Of a DNA stretch of 64,000 nt, positions 55,289 to 64,000 are shown piece after piece. The stretch comes from Scytonema sp. UIC 10036. Lineage in GTDB: Bacteria; Cyanobacteriota; Cyanobacteriia; Cyanobacteriales; Nostocaceae. Made by a program: the position numbers and the translations under genes. The notes beneath the pieces were generated by a model. It was not told the DNA's origin and searched no databases. It saw only the letters and a list, made by a program, of their open reading frames with translations. Location of the stretch: contig NZ_WJFC01000007.1 in assembly GCF_009725235.1 (NCBI RefSeq), positions 62,001 through 126,000 on the forward strand, read 5' to 3'. Each line of letters starts with the position of its first letter. The first letter of the stretch is position 1.

Positions 55289-56806
55289 ATGCTCAGTCCC
55301 TTAATTTGGATACCAGCACTGAGTGCTGCTGTCATCGCATTTTTTCCCAAATTGACATCTCAAATTGCACGATGGATTGCATTTGCGATCGCATTTCTGC
55401 TCTTAATTTGGTCAATTTTTTTAGGCAGTCAATTTCAATTATTGAATTCTGATTGGCAATTTCAAGAGTACATTCCTTGGCTGGAAACATTAGGCATCAA
55501 TTACCATTTAGGAATAGATGGTTTATCTCTACCTTTGCTCATCCTTAATGGATTCCTTACAAGCCTTGCTATTTACACGACTCATCCCCTCACCCATCGA
55601 CCCCGATTTTTCTATACACTCATCTTGCTGTTAAATGCGGGTATATCCGGTGCTTTTTTAGCTCAAGATTTGCTGTTGTTCTTCCTATTTTACGAAATAG
55701 AATTGATTCCTTTGTATTTGCTGATTGCTATCTGGGGAGGCGATCGTCGTGAATACGCAGCCACAAAATTTTTGATTTACACTGCAATTTCTAGCATTCT
55801 CATACTTGCAGCTTTTCTGGGATTAGTTGGTATAAGTGGCGCTACTAGCTTTGATTACAATCCTTCAGTTTCAAATGCTTTACCTTTGGCAACTCAAATC
55901 CCTCTTCTATTGACAATTTTGCTGGGATTTGCTGTTAAAACACCTCTTGTTCCTTTCCACACATGGTTACCAGACGCCCACGTTGAAGCATCCACACCTG
56001 TATCCATGCTGTTAGCAGGAATCCTCCTCAAGTTAGGGGCTTACGGTTTTTTACGGTTTGGTTTGGGTTTATTTCCCGAAGCATGGTCAGTTCTCGCACC
56101 TTGGTTTGCAACTTGGGCAGTTGTTAGTGTTATCTATGGAGTTATTGTAGCGATCGCGCAAACAGATATGAAGAAGATGATAGCCTATAGTTCTATCGGA
56201 CACATGGGTTATGTCTTGCTTGCTGCTGCTGCTGCAACTCCCATAAGTTTAACGGGTGCGATCGTTCAAATGGTTAGCCATGGATTAATCTCTAGCTTGC
56301 TCTTTCTCTTAGTAGGTATTGTTTACGACAAGACCTGCACCCGCAATTTGAATATCCTCAAAGGGTTACTTAACCCAGAACAAGGTTTACCTGTCATTGG
56401 AAGCCTCATGGTAGTAGCCGTTATGGCAAGTGCTGGTATCCCTGGTATGGCAGGTTTTGTTGCTGAGTTTTTGTGTTTTCGAGGTAGTTTTTCTGTCTTT
56501 CCCATACAAACTCTGCTTTGTATGGTCGGTACGGGATTAACTGCTGTGTACTTTCTAACACTAGTTAACCGCGCTTTCTTTGGTCGCCTTCCTGAAGCAC
56601 TGGCTGAACTACCCCCTGTCAAATGGTCAGAACGCATTCCAGCCGTCATATTAGCAGCAATTATCATCCTATTTGGAATCCAACCTGGTTGGCTCATTAG
56701 TAAAAGCGAAGCAACCACATCTGCAATGAAAGTTACCCCCCTTAATCCCCCTTGGAAAGGGGGGAAATTGGATTTCCAGTTCCCTCCCCTTCCAAGGGAG
56801 GGTTAG
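55289..56806 (+). CDS. ndhD4: NDH-1 subunit 4, CO2-uptake type (NdhD4)
   Basis: 505 residues, about 14 TM helices. Conserved parts include LGIDGLSLPLLILNGFLT, LFYEIELIPLYLLIAIWGG, TPLVPFHTWLPDAHVEA and KKMIAYSSIGHMGYV. It sits between ndhF4 and cupB, so it belongs to the NDH-1MS' complex. The normal end is near SEATTSAMK. The last ~24 residues (TPLNPPWKGGKLDFQF and on) are encoded by a CCCCTTAATCCCCC-type dispersed repeat, so the natural C-terminus has been replaced by repeat-encoded sequence. Confidence 0.88.
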   Translation: MLSPLIWIPALSAAVIAFFPKLTSQIARWIAFAIAFLLLIWSIFLGSQFQLLNSDWQFQEYIPWLETLGINYHLGIDGLSLPLLILNGFLTSLAIYTTHPLTHRPRFFYTLILLLNAGISGAFLAQDLLLFFLFYEIELIPLYLLIAIWGGDRREYAATKFLIYTAISSILILAAFLGLVGISGATSFDYNPSVSNALPLATQIPLLLTILLGFAVKTPLVPFHTWLPDAHVEASTPVSMLLAGILLKLGAYGFLRFGLGLFPEAWSVLAPWFATWAVVSVIYGVIVAIAQTDMKKMIAYSSIGHMGYVLLAAAAATPISLTGAIVQMVSHGLISSLLFLLVGIVYDKTCTRNLNILKGLLNPEQGLPVIGSLMVVAVMASAGIPGMAGFVAEFLCFRGSFSVFPIQTLLCMVGTGLTAVYFLTLVNRAFFGRLPEALAELPPVKWSERIPAVILAAIIILFGIQPGWLISKSEATTSAMKVTPLNPPWKGGKLDFQFPPLPREG

Positions 56807-56878
56807 GGTGGGGTAAAAACGAGGATTTCCAGTTCCCTCCCCTTTCCAAGGGGAGGGTTAGGTGGGGTAAAAACAATG
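56733..56878. repeat. C/G-rich dispersed repeat overlapping the end of ndhD4
   Basis: CCCCCCTTAATCCCCCTTGG, then AAAGGGGGGAAATTGGATTT, then two copies of GATTTCCAGTTCCCTCCCCT with GGGAGGGTTAG(G)GTGGGGTAAAAAC. The first 74 bp are within the ndhD4 frame. A related hairpin repeat is at 60028-60072. Confidence 0.8.
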
Positions 56879-56983
56879 CTAAAAACCTCGATTTGTAAGC
56901 TATACAGACTTGTATACACCATAGCCTAAAAAAGGGAAGCTATTGCGTAAATCTAGATTTATTACTTTTTCAGGAGAAAAACA

Positions 56984-58117
56984 ATGATGGTTACTCTTAC
57001 AAAACTCAAGCAGTCTTCCCATCCCCTCAAAGAATATATTCATCGTTTGGAAGCTGGAGAAAGTCTCTTACCAGATTCCCTACAAAATCTGCAAGAAGTT
57101 GTTGGAATTCTACATAGTTATGCACTTGTGTTAGATGCCTATTCCCAGAATCTTCTTTACATTGCTAATAATGCGTTCTTAGAACCATTTCCTCTCTTGA
57201 AATACCTGAATGGTGAAGCCACACCTAAAAATTTAATTCGCTATGGCTTGGACGATCGCTTGAATTTTGAATATGCAGAATATTGTACTAAAACCATGTT
57301 TTGGCATGGTGGAGGTAGTTTAGAGACTTACTTAAATTCTCCAGAATTTGAGCAATTAGCTCAACAAGCAATCCGGGCTAAATTTGAAGGCAATTTATTA
57401 TTAAGAGGCTTTCATCATTTATTCAGCGCTTTCTTTCCAGAACAAATTAGGCAGTTAGCATATTACAGTGCTATGAGTCAATTCTGGAGAGTCATGAGCG
57501 ATCTCTTTAAGGAGTTATCTCAGCTTTATAACCGTCAGGAAATCACTTCCATTTCTCAAGTGACAGAGTATATACAGTCTGGTTTAACTGTAGCAGCTAA
57601 ATTACCCATCACCTATAGTGTTAGTATTCGCGGAAAACTTTACAAAATTATTCCGGAAACAGCAGGGTTAAAATTTTTGCAAGATGTAGCATTGCCTTAT
57701 GTGGAAACCATTTTCTTTCGAGGAACCCCCTTTTTTGGTACAACTTCTTACAATGCACAAGCACGACAAATACCTCAAGATTTGTCTGAATTTGCTTATG
57801 GGGTCCTTTATGCCGATCCTCTCATAACGGGTGGTGCGGGAATTCCACCTACTTTACTCATGCAAGATTTGCGCCATTTCCTACCTCAGTACTTGCATGA
57901 AGTCTATATGCGATCGCCTCGAAAAGAAGATAATCTCCGGGTACAAATTTGCAGCAGTTTCCAGAAATCTATGTTTTGTGTTGTGACAGCGGCTATCAAA
58001 GGGCTATCACCCTATCCATTAGATACAAAAGAACCCTATCAACAACAAAGCAACCGCATATATCTGGAAAATTGGATGAATCGCTTCATTGCTTCTCGTT
58101 TGCCTCATGTCCAGTAA
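56984..58117 (+). CDS. cupB: CO2 hydration protein CupB (ChpX)
   Basis: 377 residues. Cup proteins attach to NDH-1 and catalyse vectorial CO2 hydration to bicarbonate on the thylakoid membrane. The sequence shows the family body (LNFEYAEYCTKTMFWHGGGS; FRGTPFFGTTSYNAQARQIP; EVYMRSPRKEDNLRVQICSS), with His in WHGGG a probable metal-site residue. The length fits CupB better than the longer CupA, and the neighbours (NdhF4/NdhD4 type) agree. A good ribosome-binding site (CAGGAGAAAAACA) precedes ATG-ATG. It is the last gene of the cluster; a diverged REP hairpin follows at 58131-58157. Confidence 0.88.
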   Translation: MMVTLTKLKQSSHPLKEYIHRLEAGESLLPDSLQNLQEVVGILHSYALVLDAYSQNLLYIANNAFLEPFPLLKYLNGEATPKNLIRYGLDDRLNFEYAEYCTKTMFWHGGGSLETYLNSPEFEQLAQQAIRAKFEGNLLLRGFHHLFSAFFPEQIRQLAYYSAMSQFWRVMSDLFKELSQLYNRQEITSISQVTEYIQSGLTVAAKLPITYSVSIRGKLYKIIPETAGLKFLQDVALPYVETIFFRGTPFFGTTSYNAQARQIPQDLSEFAYGVLYADPLITGGAGIPPTLLMQDLRHFLPQYLHEVYMRSPRKEDNLRVQICSSFQKSMFCVVTAAIKGLSPYPLDTKEPYQQQSNRIYLENWMNRFIASRLPHVQ

Positions 58118-58486
58118 GATGTTTGCAACTTCTCGTTCCCATGCTCTGCGTGGGAATGTCTTTAAGAAGGCAAAGTGAGGTAAACACCATTCTACATTCA
58201 TCTCCGTCCCATTGGCTCAAATGACAAAACTGTAATTACGTCCATAACTAAGTAAAGCATCAGTAATTTTTCAGAACTGTAGAATCAAAAAATTTTTCTG
58301 AAGAATTACCGATGTACATCTTCTGATTCTTTTTTATGCTGGATTTAACGTTCGGAATCTACCAAATAAGAGGGTGTAAAAATGACCAAAAACCACTATA
58401 CCATAGAAAGACCAAGACGGTTAACAGCATAAATTTCCCCAATTTAATTAAACTCAGATTTTATTAGGTGAAGGAAAAAAAAGACT
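58118..58486. other. Intergenic region after cupB
   Basis: It holds a diverged REP-like hairpin (58131-58157; CTCGTTCCCATGCTC then GCGTGGGAATG), which may end cupB transcripts, and an AT-rich leader for the next gene. No other gene or motif is seen. Confidence 0.5.
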
Positions 58487-59401
58487 ATGCTTGTGCTGGA
58501 TAACCGTGAGTTGCGCGATCGCGTAGATACCCATTCAAATATAAGAACGAGAATCAATAAACTAATTCCTGATTCCTCTAGGTTAGTTGATTGTATTAGT
58601 CAAGTTTTCATCATTGCCTACAAGGAATCAACCCAGCAGCTTGAAGAAACTTTGATTCAAGAAGGTTTCCAATGTCATGTTCTCAGACAAGAACATAAAC
58701 CCGATTATAAAAATTTTTCTCCTAGTTATCTATGTTTACTCAACCATAAAGAAGCTTGGAACAAAGCTGCGGTTGACAACCGACCAACTTTGATTATTGA
58801 AGCAGATTTTGTTCCAGTGGTAGGATTAGGCAAACTTCCTTTACCTTTTAATCCCCATCAAACTAATGTAGGCATTAGCTGGCTTTACACCTGCGCTCCT
58901 CAGCTTTATAACGTTTCAGCAAATGGTTATGCTGAAGGATGCTCTGTATCTACTGTTGCTTATATTGTTACGCCTCAAGCTGCCAAAATTTTACTCGAGT
59001 TAGGAGAAGCCGTCAAGAAAACATCAGGGTCTACCGCCTATTCTGCTTGGGATTCCACCATTGATATGTTTCTCCGCAATAGAAACTTGAAAAACTATAT
59101 ACCCTTCCGCAATTATGGGGAACATGGAGGACTGCCAAATTTAGAGCATTCTCGTTATGGGTTGAGTAAAACTCATAGAGCGGATATTCTTTATAATAAA
59201 CTTGCTTTTATGCCTATTTACGCAACGGTAGGAGGAGGCGGTTCTCTCAAGTTTTTATCTGTAAGGTTTCAAGCTCGTCTCAAAGGAATAGCCCGTCTGG
59301 TATTAGGCAAATTTCTCCGCTTGCCAATTCTTAAAGGTTCTAGCGTACCTGCAAGGTTGGTAAATTTTGCGATTCTCAGGCAACTTTCCAGCCATCTGTA
59401 A
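58487..59401 (+). CDS. Putative glycosyltransferase, GT25-like
   Basis: 304 residues. The centre resembles GT25 (LPS-type) glycosyltransferases: YLCLLNHKEAWNKAAVDNRP, then LIIEADFVPV (in place of the usual acidic LEDD motif), a later STVAYIVTPQAAKILLEL, and AWDSTIDMFLR near the end of the catalytic region. A basic, hydrophobic C-terminus (about 250-304) could be membrane-associated. GAAGG lies about 11 nt before the ATG. It is a single gene, so the acceptor is unknown. The atypical acidic motif makes the activity uncertain. Confidence 0.55.
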   Translation: MLVLDNRELRDRVDTHSNIRTRINKLIPDSSRLVDCISQVFIIAYKESTQQLEETLIQEGFQCHVLRQEHKPDYKNFSPSYLCLLNHKEAWNKAAVDNRPTLIIEADFVPVVGLGKLPLPFNPHQTNVGISWLYTCAPQLYNVSANGYAEGCSVSTVAYIVTPQAAKILLELGEAVKKTSGSTAYSAWDSTIDMFLRNRNLKNYIPFRNYGEHGGLPNLEHSRYGLSKTHRADILYNKLAFMPIYATVGGGGSLKFLSVRFQARLKGIARLVLGKFLRLPILKGSSVPARLVNFAILRQLSSHL

Positions 59402-60204
59402 AATACCAGCGAATTTTTGTAGGTTGGGTTGAGGAACGAAACCCAACAAAGGCTTGTAAACGTGTTTTCGCATTTTTAGGCTTAACCAACAAGTATTGGC
59501 TGGCTAGTAACCAGTGACCGAGCGAGAGGTTACTGGTTATCGAGATAGGAAAATATATTAGTGAAAATACAGATTTCATCTATAATTATCATTTTAAAAA
59601 AAGTATTATCTACATTATTTAAAATTGAAATAGATTAAGTTTAATTGCTAAAAAAATGTAATATAACTTTATAAAAAATTTGTTGTCATTCAAGATTTCT
59701 CTAGTTATATTGTAGGTCAGAAAAAGAACAAAACTACCTATTTAAATCAGAAGCACATCTACCTAAAAGTTAAATAGGGCATTTACCTGAAAGAGCCAGG
59801 ACAAAGGTTTCCTGATAGATTTTGTCTTTGGAGACAGTAGAAGTACGTTAGCAGGTTGCAAAAAAAGGAATTGAGATTTTTTGGCAAATGCTAAAAATTT
59901 AAATAATAGGCATCTCCGACAACAAAATTCATAATTTTCTCAACAACATTTGTTATTCCAATGATGTTGGAATTAGGAATATGAATGTTTGATACAGCAA
60001 ATTTCAACCTGGTGAGGTACAAAAATTACCCCCCTCTGTCCCCCCTTACAAAGGGGGGATGAAAGGGGGGAGCGTACCTCATGAGACTGAGAAAGGCTAT
60101 ATACAAAATATCAATCGATGGCAATCATACCTAAATCATTAATAGGTATCATTGTTGTTGCTATAGGTGTAGAAATGTAATTAAAAATAATTATAACTCT
60201 CATA
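59402..60204. other. Long AT-rich intergenic region with repeats
   Basis: Contains a heptamer-type inverted repeat (59505-59537; AGTAACCAGTGACC ... GGTTACTGG) and a C/G-rich hairpin repeat (60028-60072; CCCCCCTTACAAAGGGGGG). Otherwise the DNA is very AT-rich. No gene is supported. The end presumably carries the promoter of the DUF11 gene. Confidence 0.6.
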
Positions 60205-61194
60205 ATGAAATTAATCATCAAACAGATGAAGCAGTTATATCCTTTACTGTTTCTGTTTTTGCCTGGAATGTTTTTTTTTGCAATTTCAACAGTTACTGCT
60301 GATGAAGTGAACAATACTCCAGTTTTTGGAAGTGACAATCTTGACCCTACTAACTCTAGTGGCAATCAAATTACCAATACAGCTGTGCTTGGTGGTGAGA
60401 GCGTTCAGCCCATTAACACCAATCCTGTATCCTTTATTAGAGGGGTAGCAGCTTTGCAGATTATCAAAACTGCAGACCGCGTTGCAGTGGAACCAGGAAA
60501 TACGGTCATTTATCGTCTTGCAATCCGCAATACTGGAGACTCAGCAGCTAACAATATCGCACTGACTGACACTCTCCCCTTAGGATTAAATTTGGAAACG
60601 CGATCGCTGCAAGCATCCCTAACGAGCGATAATGTTACCAAACCAGTTGCGGTATCGAGCACTCAAGGTGAAAATCGCACCATCACAATTAATTATGCTG
60701 GTAGCATTCCCGTACAAGGAACTTTGAACGTAGTCTATGCAGTTACGGTTACGCCAGACGCTGTAAGAGGAACAGGCAAAAATTTAGCAGTAGCGACTAC
60801 TGGAAATATCAGAAGTAACACCGCCAGTCATTTGCTCAAAATTCGTCCCGGTATTGTTTCTGATTGTGCGACTTTAATTGGTCGTGTCTTTATAGATAAA
60901 AACTTTGATGGAGAACAGCAACCAGGAGAACCGGGCGTTCCTAACGCGGTGATTTACATGGATGATGGAAACCGCATCCTTACCGATGTCAATGGTATGT
61001 TTTCTCTAGCCAATGTGATTTCCGGGAATCGGACTGGAACTTTAGATTTAACTAGCTTACCGGGCTATAGTCGTGCTCCCAATCTTTACAGCATCAAGAA
61101 AAACAGTCAGTCACATCTTGTTCGCCTTGCACCTGGAGGAATGGGACGGATGAATTTTGCAGTCACTCCAGCATCTGGGGAGGGACGCCAATAA
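60205..61194 (+). CDS. Secreted DUF11 / SdrD B-like repeat protein
   Basis: 329 residues with a signal peptide (about 1-32; basic start, LLFLFLPGMFFFAIS, cleavage near VTA-DE). A DUF11 domain (about 85-215; IIKTADRVAVEPGNTVIYRL, then ALTDTLPLGLNL) leads to a B-type prealbumin-like domain (about 230-300; LIGRVFIDKNFDGEQQPGEP, then DVNGMFSLANV). Such proteins form surface or secretion structures. The stop is directly followed by the start of a large outer-membrane-type gene (2 bp apart), so they are very likely one operon and one complex. Confidence 0.8.
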   Translation: MKLIIKQMKQLYPLLFLFLPGMFFFAISTVTADEVNNTPVFGSDNLDPTNSSGNQITNTAVLGGESVQPINTNPVSFIRGVAALQIIKTADRVAVEPGNTVIYRLAIRNTGDSAANNIALTDTLPLGLNLETRSLQASLTSDNVTKPVAVSSTQGENRTITINYAGSIPVQGTLNVVYAVTVTPDAVRGTGKNLAVATTGNIRSNTASHLLKIRPGIVSDCATLIGRVFIDKNFDGEQQPGEPGVPNAVIYMDDGNRILTDVNGMFSLANVISGNRTGTLDLTSLPGYSRAPNLYSIKKNSQSHLVRLAPGGMGRMNFAVTPASGEGRQ

Positions 61195-61195
61195 G

Positions 61196-64000
61196 ATGAC
61201 ACAATTTGGTTCTAGAAAAATTAACCTGACTGTATTAACTGTTTGCAGTACCTTACCAGTTATACCTGTTATAAGTACATCTGCACAAACTGCAAATTTT
61301 CAAGATCGGCAAAACATTCCTTCTCCCAATCCAGCAGAGTTAATCGCACCAGTCGAAGATGATCTTGAACCTGTTTTTCATCTTCCCCATCTCCCCCATC
61401 TCCCCATCTCCCCATCTCCTTCATCTCCCCCATCTCCCCATCTTCCGAAGTCCGTATTATCACCCCTGTTCCAGGTGTGACGACTGCCAAAACTACAAAT
61501 TTGGGGATTCAATATCATCCCAAGACAGAAATCAGGGTGACGTTGAATGGTAAACCAATTGATGCTTCTATCCCTCACTACTTACACAAAGATGAAGCAC
61601 AACAGCTAAATACTCTAATTTGGTACAAAGTTCCTCTGGAGAAAGGTGAAAATACCATAACTGCTCGAGCAGTTGATGGTCAAACGGTCAGTATTCAAGT
61701 CATTGTTGAAGAGACAAAGAAAAAGATTACTATTGCTCCTACGACAGAACCTAGAATACCAGCTGATGGACGTTCTGCGATCGCAATACAAGGCAAAATT
61801 ACCGATGAAAAAGGCGAACTCATACCTGAAGATGCCACAATTACCCTGACAGCAAGTGCGGGTAAGTTTGTTGGTGCAGATACTGATACAGACGCACCGG
61901 GATTTCAAATACTTGCTCGTGGAGGTGAGTTCACCGCCACACTGCAATCCAGTTTAGAAGCCCAGAACGTAAAGATTCGCGCCGCAGTGGATAACGAGGA
62001 ACTAGAAGCATACACTTATGTAGAATTTATCACCTATCTGCGCCCTTCCTTGGCAACAGGAAGCGTAAATTTAAGGATTGGGGCGGGTGGTACAGATTAT
62101 TGGGGTAGTTTCCGCGACTATCTTCACCCAGACAAGATTGGTCGTACAACTGTCGATTTTGATGCTGCAGTTTTTGCAACGGGAAAAGTAGGGGATTGGT
62201 TATTTACAGGTGCTTTCAATAGCAAACGTCCTCTCAACCTAGATTGCAACGGTGACAATCGCCTATTCGGTGGTATCCAATCCTGTGAAAAACAGTATCC
62301 CGTCTATGGTGACAGTTCCAGCTCTACAACAACAGCCCCTTCTATAGATAGTGTCTATGCTCGCTTTGAACGTACACCAAAAATACCGGGTGCAGAACCT
62401 GATTATTTCATGTGGGGTGACTACAGTACCCAAGAATTTGCGAGGAATTCTCAACTCTATACTGCGACCACCAGACAATTACACGGTTTTAAAGGAAATT
62501 ACAACTTTGGTAATTTGCAACTAACGACTTTGTATGCAAATAATATTCAAGGATTTCAACGCGATACCATTAGTCCGAATGGTACAAGTGGATTTTACTT
62601 TCTATCACGTCGCTTAGTCGTTCCCGGTAGTGAAAGCGTCTTTTTAGAAGCAGAAGAAATCAATCGTCCCGGTACAGTCGTTGAACGCAAGCCTTTATCT
62701 CGTGTTGCAGACTACGAAATTGATTACGATCGCGGTACACTTCTATTTCGCCGTCCTATTTTTGCCACTGAATTAAATCCTTTTGGTAAGACTTTAGTGC
62801 GGCGTCTTGTTGTCACCTATCAAAACGAATCAGGGGAAGATAGCAACCTTTACGCAGGACGGTTGCAATATAACTTTAGAAATTTAGATTCAACAGAATT
62901 TAGTATAAATGGACAACCATTTATAGGTGCAAGCTACCTTCGGGAAGACCAAGGCAAGCAAGACTTTGAATTATACGGGGTAGACTTTTTTGTACCATTA
63001 GGAAATTCCAGTCAAATTATTGGTGAATACGCCCACTCCCGTCACAATACCCTTGCTTTTGGTGATGTCAGTGGTTCTGCCTATCGTTTAGAAGTCAATG
63101 GTAACATCGGTAAAACTTTTCAGGGGCAAGCCTATTATCGTTCAGTGACAGAAAACTTTGCTAATAACGCTACTTGGAGCTTTACACCCGGACAAACCCG
63201 TTATGGTGCATCTTTAACTGGGAAACTCAGCGAAACCACCAGCTTTAATGTAGGGTACGATCGCGAAGATAATTTTGGTATTGCCCCAGTCCAACAGACA
63301 CAGTTGGTTGACCTATTCAATCCCCAACCACAACCCACACCGGGAAGTAAAGTAGATAATTCACTCACGACTTGGCGTGCGGGTATTGAGCAAAAATTTG
63401 GGAAATCTGACCTCAGTGTTGAGTACGTCAATCATTCCCGTAGAGATGGAATTAGTGACAAGTTTGATGGTAACGCCAGTCAGCTAGTCTCTCGTCTCAA
63501 CGTTCCTGTCACCAAATCGCTGACTTTTCGCGCCCAAAATGAACTTAACTTTGGTGAAAGCGATCCGCTCTATCCCAACCGTACCACCTTAGGTTTAGAT
63601 TGGGCATTATATCCAGGAGTCAGTATGCGACTGGCGCACCAGTTCTTTGATGGTGGGTTATTACAAGGTAATAGCATCACCAGTTTGGATACGGTTGTCG
63701 AACATAAATTTTCTCCAGATACCACTATTAGCGGTCGTTACTCTGTTCTGGCTGGTGCTGATGGCGTAACCGACCAAGCGGCTGTAGCACTCAATCATGG
63801 TATTCGACTTGCACCCGGATTAAAATTGAGTTTGGGTTACGAACACGTCTTTAAAGATATCTTTGGTGAGACAGGGGCGGGTGTTCGCTTTGCCCAACCT
63901 TATGCAGTCGGACAAAGTGCTTCTTCATTAGGATTATTTGCTGGAAGTACGTATAGTGTTGGACTTTCTTACACAGATAATCCAAAGTTCCAAGCAAACG
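61196..64000 (+). CDS. Large outer-membrane beta-barrel-type protein, out of frame at a tandem repeat, 3' end outside window
   Basis: The ATG at 61196 begins a signal peptide (MTQFGSRKINLTVLTVCSTL, then cleavage near SAQ-TA). The frame ends at a TGA at 61478-61480, just after a CATCTCCC tandem tract (61379-61446). From 61450 a different frame is open without a stop to the window end, about 850 residues: Ig-like beta domains (VTLNGKPIDASIPHYLHKDE; ITDEKGELIPEDATITLTAS), then long beta-rich barrel-like sequence (GFKGNYNFGNLQLTTLYAN; YDREDNFGIAPVQQTQLVD). Loss of one 8-bp unit would restore the frame. It could be phase-variable, a lesion, or a sequencing miscount. The family is not named. With the DUF11 partner it suggests a surface or export structure. 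Confidence 0.65.
61379..61446. repeat. CATCTCCC octamer/nonamer tract inside a coding region
   Basis: About eight units of 8 or 9 bp (CATCTCCC, CATCTCCCC and variants with TT) lie within the first 90 codons of the outer-membrane protein gene. The mixture of 8- and 9-bp units means that copy-number change can alter the frame. Confidence 0.85.

Overview
The window is typical of a filamentous, probably heterocystous cyanobacterium. It carries chlP, rpaA, nblS, pxcA and the NDH-1MS' CO2-uptake genes, many GCGATCGC (HIP1) octamers, 7-9 bp short tandem repeats, REP-like hairpins and miniature inverted-repeat elements (MITEs). No rRNA, tRNA, CRISPR array or intact transposase was seen. The species cannot be named from this sequence alone.

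Layout. 1-9.5 kb is core metabolism and regulation: chlP end, a PEP-CTERM protein, rpaA, a decayed hydrolase, a sugar-nucleotide epimerase, purD and nblS. 9.5-18 kb is accessory. It holds a decayed toxin-antitoxin pair, pxcA, a fused sensor/AAA+ activator gene overlapping a sigma-54 (rpoN) gene, a chemoreceptor scrap, and a FolD-like gene interrupted by a MITE. 18-36 kb is a conflict-system island. Two paralogous cassettes (CHAT-TPR protease, small acidic protein, two-TM protein) flank an operon of dynamin-like GTPase, RdcB/YjcZ-like partner and patatin phospholipase. 36-44 kb has a broken nucleotidyltransferase pair, a NarL-type regulator and a 1,869-residue Ser/Thr kinase-histidine kinase. 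44-51 kb is repeat-rich, with a broken Rpn nuclease, an MFS transporter and ABC-permease/HlyD export genes. 51-58 kb is an inorganic-carbon cluster: SulP transporter, ndhF4, ndhD4, cupB. 58-64 kb has a GT25-like protein, a secreted DUF11 protein and a large outer-membrane-type protein that runs off the window.

The most unusual find is the sigma-54 locus. Sigma-54 is generally reported to be absent from cyanobacteria. This window encodes a recognisable RpoN (14615-15994) overlapping an AAA+ activator with a GAFTGA motif. Three -24/-12 promoters lie within about 1.9 kb. Two match the 17-bp consensus fully and point left, one of them 39 bp before a 311-residue membrane-anchored protein. The third precedes the activator-rpoN operon. 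The activator gene appears to be a deletion fusion of a histidine-kinase sensor with the second half of a response regulator, so the system may be degenerating or rewired.

The second highlight is the duplicated CHAT-TPR cassette with the dynamin and patatin genes between the copies. It resembles the CHAT/CATRA conflict systems known from comparative genomics. Much of the rest of the accessory DNA shows decay by MITEs, tandem repeats and frameshifts. One case is an octamer tract that puts an outer-membrane protein gene out of frame by exactly what the loss of one 8-bp unit would repair.
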